Shown here: in pieces, positions 46,895-56,686 of the stretch
Layout of the letters: the number at the start of each line of letters is the position of its first letter
Numbering within the stretch: position 1 is the stretch's first letter
NCBI GenBank assembly: GCA_002862095.1
Contig: PHSQ01000004.1
Span: forward strand, 120,261-184,260
Length of the DNA stretch: 64,000 nucleotides
Source: Methylocystis sp. KS32
Lineage (GTDB): Bacteria > Pseudomonadota > Alphaproteobacteria > Rhizobiales > Beijerinckiaceae
Direction of reading: 5' to 3'
Program-made: the position numbers and the translations under genes
Notes under the pieces: generated by a model
Database searches by the model: none
Told to the model about the DNA's origin: nothing
Seen by the model: only the letters and a program-made list of their open reading frames with translations

Positions 46895-47098
46895 TCAGGC
46901 GCGCGCGCGGCGCTTGCGTTTTTTTGTTCCGGCGCCGTGGCCGCCGTCAGCCTCCGGTGCGCCACCGGGCGTCACGAAAGGCTCCTCGGTCCGCATGTAG
47001 CGGACGCCGAGAAAGAACAATATTTGCGCGCCACCCTTCGGGGGAGACGCCAGGCGCGGTTGACGCGCCCTGGATTGCAACAAAATGATCCGCGCCAT
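46895..47098 (-). CDS. Small basic conserved protein
   Basis: The 67-residue protein MARIILLQSRARQPRLASPP continues with GGAQILFFLGVRYMR and ends GTKKRKRRARA. Short Rhizobiales proteins with an AQILFFxGVRY core and a lysine/arginine-rich tail are familiar to me as uncharacterised conserved proteins. The ATG at 47098 has GGGAG nine bases upstream; a frame start at 47128 is less likely. The basic tail could bind nucleic acid, but that is speculation. It lies between convergent CAP and divergent DUF2336 genes. Confidence 0.62.
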   Translation of the reverse strand: MARIILLQSRARQPRLASPPKGGAQILFFLGVRYMRTEEPFVTPGGAPEADGGHGAGTKKRKRRARA

Positions 47099-47242
47099 GT
47101 ATGCAGGCTCCCGATAAATCAAGGACAAAAAACCAGCCGACTCTCACCGCTCGATTAGGGAATGGCGAGGGTTAATGTTCCGTCAACATCCAGCTTCTAC
47201 AATCGTTGCAAGTTGTCGCGTTGGTTGATGGAGTGCGTATAG

Positions 47243-48334
47243 ATGCTGTCCGAAGGTGTGGATCGGCGGGAATCAGATCGCGCGTTGTTGCGAACCATCG
47301 TAGAACAGTTTGTCGCTCGAACCGGATATAGACCAAGCGAGCTTCAGCAATTCGAGCGCCTGGCCGGGGGCCTCATCGACATTGGGGAAGCCGAGTCCGT
47401 CGCCGATGTCGCGGAGATGCTTTGCCGCCACCCGGAAACACCGCCAGAGTTGATTGCGAGGCTATTTGATCTCGGCGAAAGATGCGCCCGTGTCGCCTTT
47501 GAATATGCTCCGCGGGCGCCGCTCGCCGAAATAATCGCTCACGCCGAGCATGGGTCGCCGGAACTTGCCGCCGCCATAGCTCGGCGCGCCGATCTGCCGA
47601 AAGACGTGGTCGCCATATTGGCGGCGCGCAGCGAGGGCGCCGTGCTCCATGCGCTGGCCGCCAACCGCCGGATATATTTGGACTCTAGCGCGCAGAGATC
47701 GCTTACGCAGGTCGCGCGCGACGATCAACGGCTGGCGAGGATTCTTTTGGATCGCGAAGATCTGGATCTCGATCCGGAGCCGCTATTTTTGGCGGCGACC
47801 GAGAAGGAGCGGGAACAGATTGTGTTGGCCGCCTGTAGATCCGCGCTCTCGTCGGGATATGGAGAGTCGTTGGGGCGTCTCGACAAAGCTTTGGGCGCGG
47901 ATCTAAATGTTCTCGCATTCAAAGCCGACGAAGACCTGACTATTTCACGCATTGCGGATGCCCTTGACGCCCGAAAGAGCCGCGTGAGGAGAATTTTCCT
48001 CGACGAGGGCGGCGAAGCTTTGGCTCTCACCCTGACGGCTCTGGCGATCGACGTCGAAACAGCGACGAGGCTCTTTATATGTCATCGCCGACCCGCGGCC
48101 TTGGACGCCAGGAAAATGCGTGCTCTTCGCGGACTGATGACCTCGACTCCATCGCGCGCCGCCGCGCGCATCGTCGCCGCGATAACGGGCAATGGCCGTT
48201 TCGATCGCGATTTTTCGCGCCGCGCCGCCAACTGGCGCGAAGATGCGGCCAACGTTGTCACGCGGCGCCTTGGGAGCGCTCGCCAAACCTCGGTCGAAGT
48301 ACGAAAGGCGTCAAGGCGGGATCAATCGGCCTGA
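47243..48334 (+). CDS. DUF2336 domain-containing protein
   Basis: The 363-residue soluble protein is made of helical repeats: DVAEMLCRHPETPPELIARL, ELAAAIARRADLPKDVVAIL, RLARILLDREDLDLDPEPLF and LDARKMRALRGLM. This is the DUF2336 family, common in alphaproteobacteria and reminiscent of HEAT-like repeats. No catalytic motif is seen. Some members are encoded beside cell-cycle or signalling genes, and a DivJ-like kinase lies 1.2 kb further on, but no role can be assigned. It is convergent with the DUF1491 gene. Confidence 0.85.
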   Translation: MLSEGVDRRESDRALLRTIVEQFVARTGYRPSELQQFERLAGGLIDIGEAESVADVAEMLCRHPETPPELIARLFDLGERCARVAFEYAPRAPLAEIIAHAEHGSPELAAAIARRADLPKDVVAILAARSEGAVLHALAANRRIYLDSSAQRSLTQVARDDQRLARILLDREDLDLDPEPLFLAATEKEREQIVLAACRSALSSGYGESLGRLDKALGADLNVLAFKADEDLTISRIADALDARKSRVRRIFLDEGGEALALTLTALAIDVETATRLFICHRRPAALDARKMRALRGLMTSTPSRAAARIVAAITGNGRFDRDFSRRAANWREDAANVVTRRLGSARQTSVEVRKASRRDQSA

Positions 48335-48350
48335 CGTCCCTCGCGCGGCG

Positions 48351-48692
48351 TCAGGAGACGACGTCGATGAAGGGGCGCCCTTGCCGATCCTCGATCTCTA
48401 TGATCCAAAGATCGGGGTCGAACGAGATTTCTTTTTGTAAACGCTGTTCTAGCGAAATCGGATCTCGCCACTCCTCGTCGTGCAGGCGCACGAACAGCCT
48501 CGCGAAGCCCTCGGGTAAATCGATGCTCTGGGGGGCGGGACCATAGAGCGCGGCGTGGCCGTCGAGTCTGTCCAATTTCACGAAAATAGCGCCGGCCTCG
48601 GCGGCGCCGCGCCTGCGCAACATCGCCGTGGCGCCCTCGATTTCAGCTCGCCTGATGAGCGCGGAGACAAAAATATCGGACCGTAGCCGCAT
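48351..48692 (-). CDS. DUF1491 family protein
   Basis: This 113-residue cytoplasmic protein starts MRLRSDIFVSALIRRAEIEG, followed by RRRGAAEAGAIFVKLDRLDG and ALYGPAP, the DUF1491 hallmarks of alphaproteobacteria. The C-terminal FDPDLWIIEIEDRQGR is also typical. Function is unknown. The ATG at 48692 has GGAG six bases upstream; a 24-codon frame extension to 48764 runs into a terminator and is rejected. It follows a peptidoglycan-binding gene on the same strand but behind a strong terminator. Confidence 0.85.
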   Translation of the reverse strand: MRLRSDIFVSALIRRAEIEGATAMLRRRGAAEAGAIFVKLDRLDGHAALYGPAPQSIDLPEGFARLFVRLHDEEWRDPISLEQRLQKEISFDPDLWIIEIEDRQGRPFIDVVS

Positions 48693-48754
48693 CGAGATCT
48701 CCGCATATGGGTTCTGGAAGCGGAAGTCTCCGCGCCTATCGCCAGACATATAAC

Positions 48755-48787
48755 AAAAAACCATCGCAGGCGCGGCTGCGATGGTTT
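48755..48787 (-). terminator. Rho-independent terminator downstream of the kinase operon
   Basis: A perfect 12-bp stem AAACCATCGCAG / CTGCGATGGTTT with a six-base loop is followed on the minus strand by a run of T. It ends transcription of the kinase and peptidoglycan-binding gene pair. Confidence 0.9.
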
Positions 48788-48840
48788 GTTCCTGGATGAG
48801 GGCGGTCGCTATTCTTCGTCGCGGAACAGGCGAGCGACCT

Positions 48841-49506
48841 TCATTTGATGTCCACGTTAGCGCGTGCGCGGAGCAAACGACGAACCTTGGGGGAAAGTTC
48901 GCCTGTCACGGGCATTCCATTCGCACGCTCGAATTTTTCAATCGCCTGCCGTGTGGTGCCGCCGAAGACGCCGTCCTGATGCAAGGCGAAGCCGAGCTTC
49001 GCCAACGCGCGTTGCGCGGCAAGAACGGTTTTGCTTTTATCGCCGCCGCTCGCGTCCCGAGCGGCGCCTGCGGTCAATAGCTGACTGATCGGATCGCGGT
49101 TCTTTTCGGATGACTTTGCGGCTTCGATCTTCGTCGTCTCGGTGGCCGCGACCTCGCTTTTCGCGGGTTGCGCGACATGTTGCTGCTTGGCCGCTTCGAT
49201 TTGCTCCGCGCCGCCACGATTGGGTTGAGACGCGGGCAATTGATTGAAAAGGCTCACAGCCCTTTGGAATATCGGAGCCGGATGGCGTCCGTCCTGAAGG
49301 AACAGCGCATTGACCGGAACGCCGATCACGACGACCGATGCAAAGCCCATGAACAGCAAGGCTCCGACGCTTCGCTTGCCGCTCAACAGGCGGCGCCATA
49401 ACGGCACGGTCTTGGCCTTGCCGGATTTGTCGCGCCGCCGCGATTGGGCGCCGCGCTCTTCTCTGGCGATGAAATCGTGGTTGGTCGCGGCGAGAGCTTC
49501 ACGCAA
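48841..49506 (-). CDS. Membrane-anchored peptidoglycan-binding domain protein
   Basis: The 221-residue protein has a cytoplasmic basic N-terminus, one membrane helix (SVGALLFMGFASVVVIGVPV) and a long hydrophilic linker. The C-terminal PG-binding-1 domain reads KTVLAAQRALAKLGFALHQD, DGVFGGTTRQAIEKFERANG and LSPKVRRLL. It should tether the inner membrane to peptidoglycan. The start is a TTG overlapping the stop of the histidine kinase gene by eight bases, so the two are translationally coupled. That coupling hints that the protein works with the kinase, perhaps at the cell poles. Confidence 0.82.
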   Translation of the reverse strand: MREALAATNHDFIAREERGAQSRRRDKSGKAKTVPLWRRLLSGKRSVGALLFMGFASVVVIGVPVNALFLQDGRHPAPIFQRAVSLFNQLPASQPNRGGAEQIEAAKQQHVAQPAKSEVAATETTKIEAAKSSEKNRDPISQLLTAGAARDASGGDKSKTVLAAQRALAKLGFALHQDGVFGGTTRQAIEKFERANGMPVTGELSPKVRRLLRARANVDIK

Positions 49507-51349
49507 TTTTCTTCACCATTTCCTGTTCTTGGCTGACGTCCTGCCCGGGAGTCCCCGCGCCATGACGCGCGATGGTCTGGATTTTCGTGTTCGCGTTGGT
49601 CCGTTGGGGATGTTTGTGTCCGTCGATCGGCAGACGCACCGTTACGGAGGTGCCGGATTTGGGCGCGCTTTCCACTGCGATCGCGCCGCCGTGAAGTCCG
49701 ACCAGTCCCCGCACCACGGAAAGACCAAGGCCGGTGCCCTCGTAGGCTCGATCATGCGACGAACTCGCCTGAAAGAAGGGATCTCCGAGCCGCGCTAGAT
49801 CGTGAGCGGCGATGCCGATGCCATTGTCCGAGACCGAGAACGCCAGGTTGTTGCCCTCGACCCACAGTCGTACGGTCACTTTTCCATGCGCTGGCGTGAA
49901 TTTGACCGCGTTGGACAAGAGATTGATGAGAATTTGCTTGCAGGCGCGCTTGTCGGCGACGAGCTCGTCCATGTCAGACGGATATTCCCGAACGAGCGCG
50001 ACCTTGCCCTGATCCGCCCTCAGCTGGATCATGTCGCAACATTGCTCGACGAGAGCGGGCATGGAAAAGGGCTCGGGGAAAATCTGCATGGACCCCGATT
50101 CGATCTTCGACATGTCGAGAATGGAGCTGACGACCTCATGCAGATGATGCCCCGAGTCGCGAATAATCCGCGCGTATTCGCGGCGTTTTTCGGGGTCGTC
50201 GGGCTCCAAGTCCTCGCTTCCGAGCATTTCCGAAAAGCCGATGATGGCGTTCAGCGGCGTCCGCAGTTCGTGACTTATGTTTGCGAGAAATCTGGTCTTG
50301 CTGGCCATCGCGAGTTCGCTCTCGCGCCTTGCCGCCCCGATTTCCTCCTCGGCGCGCTTTTCCGTCGTGATGTCGCGTAAAATGCACACCACCGCCGACG
50401 TGTGGGGGGTGGCTTCGCCTTCCTTGTTTTGGACATGGCAGGTGCGCGCATCGAAATATTTGAAAACCGGCTCCATATAGCCGCCGACGTGTTCGGCGGC
50501 GCTCACATGCAGGCGAATGACGGCGTGTCCGGGCGCGTCCTGGGAAATCGCGTCGGAAACCAGCTTGAGGAACGCGGGCCGGTCGGCGACATGGACGCGA
50601 TGGAAAAAGCCTCGTCCAAAGAGATCCCGCCGTTCCATGCCATAGGCTTTATGCATATCGCCAACGATCGATGAGACGGCGCCGGTGCGATCGAAATGCA
50701 GCACGATGTCGCCGATGGCGCTGGTGAGCAATCGAAGGTCTCTGGCGTTGCGACGATCCGCCCGCGCTCTGGTGTGCTCGACGAGGATCGCCCCCGCCGC
50801 CAGCGCCGCCATGTAAATCATGAGAGGCGCGATGCTAAGGGCGAGAGTCGCGCGACCGGCGATGATGGCTTCGTCCATGTTCGCCGGCGATGTCGCGCCG
50901 AGCACGATCAAGACCAGCGTGGCGGCGATGACGCAAGCAACCATGACGATCTCCATCGTCAAGGCTGCTTCTATCAGCGCGATCGTCAGCAAGGAGATTG
51001 AAATGGCCTCTTGACCCGTCGTCGCGCTGACGCTGACGGCGAGCGCAAGCCATCCGCAGATTGAAACGTCCTGCGCCAAGCGGAAGTCGCCAACGCTTTT
51101 GAGAACCACGATCGAAGCCAGAGGCGTCAGCGCAAGGGTGAATTGCGCGGCGTGTTGAAGGCTGGGCACGCCATACAAGTAAAGAAACTCAGGGCCTGAA
51201 GCGAGAACGCATAACCCCACGGCCAGTCTCGTGGCGACGAAGAACTTGTGGCGCGCCCACTCCACCGGATGCTCGACGGCTTGGGCTGGCGTCAAATGAT
51301 CCAGCCATTGCATTACGGAGGAGGGCACAAATTTGAATGAGTTACGCAC
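49499..51349 (-). CDS. PAS-containing membrane sensor histidine kinase, DivJ-like
   Basis: The 616-residue protein has about six membrane helices (residues 35-190), a PAS domain (roughly 205-325, RLLTSAIGDIVLHFDRTGAV), an H-box LANISHELRTPLNAIIGFSEM and a full ATPase domain with NLLSNAVKF (N box), VSDNGIGIAAHDL (G1) and EGTGLGLSVVRGLV (G2). Layout and the PleC/DivJ-type H-box suggest a DivJ-like kinase of the DivK-CtrA cell-cycle system. This is moderate confidence, since related PAS kinases are many. The GTG at 51349 has GGGAG seven bases upstream. No response regulator adjoins it; a peptidoglycan-binding protein is coupled downstream. Confidence 0.85.
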   Translation of the reverse strand: MRNSFKFVPSSVMQWLDHLTPAQAVEHPVEWARHKFFVATRLAVGLCVLASGPEFLYLYGVPSLQHAAQFTLALTPLASIVVLKSVGDFRLAQDVSICGWLALAVSVSATTGQEAISISLLTIALIEAALTMEIVMVACVIAATLVLIVLGATSPANMDEAIIAGRATLALSIAPLMIYMAALAAGAILVEHTRARADRRNARDLRLLTSAIGDIVLHFDRTGAVSSIVGDMHKAYGMERRDLFGRGFFHRVHVADRPAFLKLVSDAISQDAPGHAVIRLHVSAAEHVGGYMEPVFKYFDARTCHVQNKEGEATPHTSAVVCILRDITTEKRAEEEIGAARRESELAMASKTRFLANISHELRTPLNAIIGFSEMLGSEDLEPDDPEKRREYARIIRDSGHHLHEVVSSILDMSKIESGSMQIFPEPFSMPALVEQCCDMIQLRADQGKVALVREYPSDMDELVADKRACKQILINLLSNAVKFTPAHGKVTVRLWVEGNNLAFSVSDNGIGIAAHDLARLGDPFFQASSSHDRAYEGTGLGLSVVRGLVGLHGGAIAVESAPKSGTSVTVRLPIDGHKHPQRTNANTKIQTIARHGAGTPGQDVSQEQEMVKKIA

Positions 51350-51590
51350 AGCAACGCTCCCTTGTGACCTCAGCTTTTCAGATCGTCGTTAAGTGACTGC
51401 TAAGCGAAGCCCCTGTTGGCAGTGTGCGCGTCGGCGAAGGTGGCCGATCTCGCCGCATGGTTTGCAACTGGTTGATGCGCCGTTGTTTGCGAAGGAGGCG
51501 GCATTCACTCTTGCGAAAGGAGATCCCCGCAAATCTCTTTCGCGGCGTGTTGCCGAGCGCCGTATCGAGCCGCTCGCAAAGGAGCAAGCA

Positions 51591-51878
51591 ATGGGCTTTC
51601 TATTCAAGTGCCTGGTTGTGATCGCGCTCGTCTATTTGGCGGCGAACCGCAGCGAATTGAACGCGCTTGTCGACCTTGTCGCCCCGCAAGAGCGCACTGC
51701 GAACGACGCTGGCGACAAGAGCCAGAAGCAGGGGCGATTGATCGAATTACAGCATATGGCCGCGACGAAACTGATGGGCGCGGCGCGCGAACATTGTCTC
51801 GCCAAGCCAGCTGATTGTCTGGCGCTGTTGAAGACGGTGAGCGCCAGCGGTGGCAAGCCCGACCACAAGGAGCGTTGA
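51591..51878 (+). CDS. Small membrane-anchored protein of unknown function
   Basis: An ideal ribosome site (AAAGGAG, six bases before ATG) marks the start of this 95-residue protein. One N-terminal helix (MGFLFKCLVVIALVYLAA) acts as anchor or uncleaved signal. The soluble part contains LIELQHMAATKLMGAAREHC and ADCLALLKTV, two cysteines flanking a short helix. It resembles small Rhizobiales envelope proteins of the DUF5330 kind, but I cannot confirm the family. It is divergent from the kinase gene, separated by 241 bp. Confidence 0.65.
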   Translation: MGFLFKCLVVIALVYLAANRSELNALVDLVAPQERTANDAGDKSQKQGRLIELQHMAATKLMGAAREHCLAKPADCLALLKTVSASGGKPDHKER

Positions 51879-52080
51879 TTTCTTGGCGATTATACGTTCG
51901 GCTGAGATGGATCGGCGCCGCAGGAGCCAGCGCAAACGCTCGCCGACGAAAGTTTTTGTTGCCGAATCGGCAAAACCAAGGTGTATCATTTTTAAACATC
52001 AATAGAATTTTGGTCTGCGTTCCCGCCCCCCCCCTTTATCCTCGCCCGCTTTTGATTCGGGTCAACATCAGGAGGCTGTC

Positions 52081-52671
52081 CTGTCAGACGACCATGAGAA
52101 CTCCGCGCCCATCGATGTCCGCGCCTTGCAGGTGCAATTAAAGAGCCTCGCCGCGGAACGGGACCGCGAGGCGTTCGAAAAATCTGAAATCGTCGAAAAG
52201 GCGAATACTATCTCGCGCGAGCGCGACGACCTTCGGGCAAAGCTGAATTCCGAGACCGCTCAGCGCGAGCGTCTCGCCTCCGAGAATTCGAGGCTGACCG
52301 CCGAGGTCTCCGCCGCCACTCGTTCGCTGGCCGAAACGACGCGACGCGCGGACGCCGCCGCGGCCGAAGTCGCCAGTCTGCGCAAGGCCATCGAAGCCGG
52401 GCTAGGCAATGATCCGCTGGCGCTTCTTTGGGAGGCAGCCAAGCAGAAGACCGGGGCGGGCCTCGCGTTTCTGCGGTCGAAAATCCCGGCGAATCATCCC
52501 GCGCTGCCCTGGTTCGACAAGACGGTCGAAGTTTCGACCAAGCTCGGCTGTCTCGCCGTTAGATTTGTCGTCGCTTTCGCCAAATGGCTGAAAGCCGAGG
52601 GCCTGCCTCGCGCCAAGGTTCTCGCCGATAAACTGCTCGCCGAGGTCGAAACGCGCCTCGCCAAGAAGTAG
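52081..52671 (+). CDS. Coiled-coil protein of unknown function, apparent CTG start
   Basis: A perfect AGGAGG lies five bases before a CTG at 52081, giving (M)[16 protein letters not shown], a natural-looking acidic N-terminus. The first in-frame ATG, GTG or TTG candidates are further in (TTG at 52126) and have no ribosome site. The 196-residue protein has a long heptad-rich coiled coil (about residues 15-105, [20 protein letters not shown]), then a predicted helical C-terminal half with [20 protein letters not shown]. No enzymatic motif. A terminator follows. A point change from ATG is possible, as is a sequencing error. Confidence 0.68.
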   Translation: MSDDHENSAPIDVRALQVQLKSLAAERDREAFEKSEIVEKANTISRERDDLRAKLNSETAQRERLASENSRLTAEVSAATRSLAETTRRADAAAAEVASLRKAIEAGLGNDPLALLWEAAKQKTGAGLAFLRSKIPANHPALPWFDKTVEVSTKLGCLAVRFVVAFAKWLKAEGLPRAKVLADKLLAEVETRLAKK

Positions 52672-52691
52672 TCCCGGCGACGTTTCCGGTT

Positions 52692-52723
52692 CCGCCAAAA
52701 CCCACGGTTTCGGCGGCCTTTTT
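52692..52723 (+). terminator. Rho-independent terminator of the coiled-coil gene
   Basis: CCGCC-A-AAACC pairs with GGTTT-C-GGCGG (one internal mismatch) around a CAC loop and is followed by CCTTTTT. It separates the coiled-coil gene from lepA. Confidence 0.85.
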
Positions 52724-52811
52724 CGCGCATGAAGCGGTTTTCGCGGACAATTCGCGCCGCGCGCCGCGGGCGCACTTCCATTCGTGGTCCCGCGCTGCTA
52801 TCGGGTGCGCC

Positions 52812-54617
<1,806 letters not shown>

Positions 54618-54652
54618 GCTCCTCCCGCGCGCCGCAGCCTGCGAGGCGATTC

Positions 54653-55567
54653 GTGATTCCGCATTTTCAAGAATTGACGAGACCAGTTCTGGAGGCTGCC
54701 GCGGAAGGCGAAGTCAAGATCGCCGATGTCGTCGAGCGGCTCGCGCAAAGTTTCAATCTGACAACCGAGGAGCGCGAAACGCTAGTCCCCTCGGGGGGGC
54801 AAACGGTTCTTTCTAATCGTTCCCATTGGGCAAAGACCTATTTGACGCAGGCCGGACTTCTGGAGCGCACGGGGCGTGGTCGTTTCACGATAACCGAGGA
54901 TGGACGTCGTGCGCTAAGAACGGGGCCTAAGCGCATTGATGTAGAATTCTTAAAGCAGTTTCCAAGCTTTCGCGAATTTCAGGCCCGCTCGCGATCCGAC
55001 GCCGATGACCATGGCGAGTCCGAACCTGACGTAAATGGAATCGCCTCACTCGCGCCCGACGAAGCGATGCGAGCAGCGCATCAAAGATTGGAAGAGGCTC
55101 TGGCCGCGGAGTTGTTGGAGCGCATCCTTGCATCGCCGCCTGAGTTCTTTGAGCGTATGGTGGTGAAGCTCTTATCGACCATGGGCTATGGCGGGTCGGT
55201 AGCGGAAGCTGCGCGCGCGCTCGGGCGTAGCGGTGACGGCGGCGTCGATGGCGTCATCGATCAGGACGCGTTGGGGCTCGATCGAGTTTATGTCCAAGCG
55301 AAGCGATATGCGGCCAATAACCCGGTCGGTCCAGCCGCAGTTCGAGACTTTTTCGGTTCACTCGACCGCTTCAAGGCGACTAAGGGGCTATTCGTAACGA
55401 CGTCGTGCTTCACGCAATCCGCCCGGGAAACGGCGGAATACCTCAGCAAGCGAATCGTTCTGATCGATGGAGCGCACCTAACAAAATTGATGATCCGCTA
55501 TGATGTGGGATGCCGGGTTGAGGAGACGCTGTTCATCAAAAAGCTCGATGAAGAGTTTTTCGAGTGA
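54653..55567 (+). CDS. mrr: Mrr-type restriction endonuclease
   Basis: Mrr cleaves methylated foreign DNA. The protein has 304 residues, the same length as E. coli Mrr, and the same two-part layout: an N-terminal winged-helix Mrr_N domain (VPSGGQTVLSNRSHWAKTYL) and a C-terminal catalytic domain. Active-site residues are Asp199 in GDGGVDGVI and the Q215-A-K217 motif of VYVQAKRY, with Glu in the preceding helix. The GTG at 54653 has GAGG six bases upstream. It begins 36 bp after lepA and belongs to the block flanked by lepA 3'-end repeats. Activity against the m5C made by the methyltransferase at 37.6 kb is conceivable. Confidence 0.92.
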   Translation: MIPHFQELTRPVLEAAAEGEVKIADVVERLAQSFNLTTEERETLVPSGGQTVLSNRSHWAKTYLTQAGLLERTGRGRFTITEDGRRALRTGPKRIDVEFLKQFPSFREFQARSRSDADDHGESEPDVNGIASLAPDEAMRAAHQRLEEALAAELLERILASPPEFFERMVVKLLSTMGYGGSVAEAARALGRSGDGGVDGVIDQDALGLDRVYVQAKRYAANNPVGPAAVRDFFGSLDRFKATKGLFVTTSCFTQSARETAEYLSKRIVLIDGAHLTKLMIRYDVGCRVEETLFIKKLDEEFFE

Positions 55568-55603
55568 AAGGATCTTTTGGCCTCACATCTTCAAGGAGCA
55601 AAT

Positions 55604-55882
55604 ATGAACCGCTCTGAAACGATTGAGGCTTTACGCCAGAGCAAGGCGATGCTCGCCAGCCGTTACGGCGTGACGCGGCTCGCTTTGTTCGGCTCTCTGG
55701 CGCGCGACGATAGCGACGCGGACATCCTCGTCGCCTTCGATGGCCCGGCAACCTCGCAGCGTTATTTCGGCGTCCAGTTTTTCCTTGAGGATTTGCTTGC
55801 CCGACCCGTCGATCTCGTGACGGAGAATGCGCTCCGCGCCGAATTGCGATCGTTTATCGAGCAAGAAGCTATTCATGTCTGA
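55604..55882 (+). CDS. MntA-like minimal nucleotidyltransferase (antitoxin)
   Basis: This 92-residue protein has the minimal nucleotidyltransferase motif FGSLARDDSDADILVAF, with Gly30-Ser31 and the metal-binding Asp38/Asp40, and ends near a C-terminal EDLLARPVDLVTENAL. MntA proteins neutralise HepT toxins by adding AMP to a tyrosine. The ATG at 55604 has AAGGAG five bases upstream. The hepT start overlaps its last eight bases. It lies 36 bp after mrr in the island-like block. Confidence 0.88.
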   Translation: MNRSETIEALRQSKAMLASRYGVTRLALFGSLARDDSDADILVAFDGPATSQRYFGVQFFLEDLLARPVDLVTENALRAELRSFIEQEAIHV

Positions 55883-56228
55883 GGGCGCGGCGCGAGAATG
55901 GCGCTTCTAACTCGACGACATGATCAACTTTGCCGAAAAAGTCCTCGCCTATTCGCACGGCTTCGACCAGCAGGGTTTCATGGCGAGCAACTTGAATTAC
56001 GACGCGGCGTTGCGAAACCTTGAGCTCATCGGCGAGGCCGCGACCCACATCCCGGACGCGATCCGCCGCGAGCATCCGGAAATTCCCTGGCGGCTCGTTA
56101 TTGCAACCCGCAATCGTCTGATCCATGGGTATCTTGGAATCGACGACGACGTTTTGTGGACGATCATTCGAGAGGACGTTCCTGCGCTGCTGGCCGAGTT
56201 GCGGGCGCTGAAAACGAGGTTTGCCTGA
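55875..56228 (+). pseudogene. HepT-like toxin gene interrupted by an early nonsense codon
   Basis: An ATG overlapping the mntA-like stop opens MSEGAAREWRF and then hits TAA at 55908-55910; the same frame continues LDDMINFAEKVLAYSHGFDQ to the end. Intact relatives read REWRFYLDDMI, so a Tyr codon has become a stop. The rest is complete (YDAALRNLELIGEAATHIPD), including the RNase motif RNRLIHGY (R-x4-H-x-Y) with its target tyrosine. Re-initiation at the in-frame ATG at 55920 would give 102 residues lacking the first 15, but that ATG has no ribosome site. I call it a probable pseudogene or weakly expressed short toxin. Confidence 0.82.
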
Positions 56229-56258
56229 ATTACGCGGGCGACCTGCCTTGTTCGGATA

Positions 56259-56325
56259 CGCCAGTTCGGCCGCGTGGAAATCCTGCGGGACGCCTTTATT
56301 GCGGCGCTGAAAATGGAGGAGTAGG
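56259..56325 (+). repeat. lepA 3'-end direct repeat, right copy (lepA remnant)
   Basis: This non-coding stretch can still be read as [25 protein letters not shown], against [21 protein letters not shown] in lepA. It is a 3' fragment of lepA with four base changes, lying 30 bp after hepT. It marks the right edge of the inserted block. Confidence 0.85.
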
Positions 56326-56331
56326 GCTCCC

Positions 56332-56544
56332 CTAACGTCCCGCGCCCGGCGCCGCCGCCGGTCCGCCGGCGGGCGCAGGCGTTGTGGTCTTTCCGCCAAC
56401 GGCGGCCATGGTCGGCGGGATCACCTTCATGCTGTTGACCGTCGCCCCCGGCTTCGTCCTGACGCCGGACACGCCCGGCTCGATGGCCAGCGCGGGCGCG
56501 CAAATGGCCAGCAAAAGCGCGACGGAGGCGATAGCGCTTTTCAT
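56332..56544 (-). CDS. Small secreted Pro/Ala-rich protein
   Basis: The 70-residue precursor begins MKSAIASVALLLAICAPALA, a clean signal peptide with cleavage after ALA, then a short mature part rich in Val, Thr, Gly, Ala and Pro (PPTMAAVGGKTTTPAP). GGAG lies four bases before the ATG. It carries no domain. Its 3' end abuts the lepA remnant, so it may define the native sequence right of the insertion. Confidence 0.68.
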   Translation of the reverse strand: MKSAIASVALLLAICAPALAIEPGVSGVRTKPGATVNSMKVIPPTMAAVGGKTTTPAPAGGPAAAPGAGR

Positions 56545-56629
56545 TTTTCTCTCCGCCTACAAGGGACATGCGGGCCTGCCCGGCTTAGTGGTCATGCCTC
56601 CGGCGGCTGTCAACGCGGCAGGCGCAAAC

Positions 56630-56658
56630 AAAAACGGCGCCCGATTGCGCGGGCGCCG
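56630..56658 (-). terminator. Rho-independent terminator after phaB
   Basis: On the minus strand CGGCGCCC pairs with GGGCGCCG over an eight-base loop, followed by GTTTTTG. It lies 29 bp past the phaB stop. Confidence 0.88.
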
Positions 56659-56686
56659 CTGGAATTTCAGACGACAGGCGCGCGCC

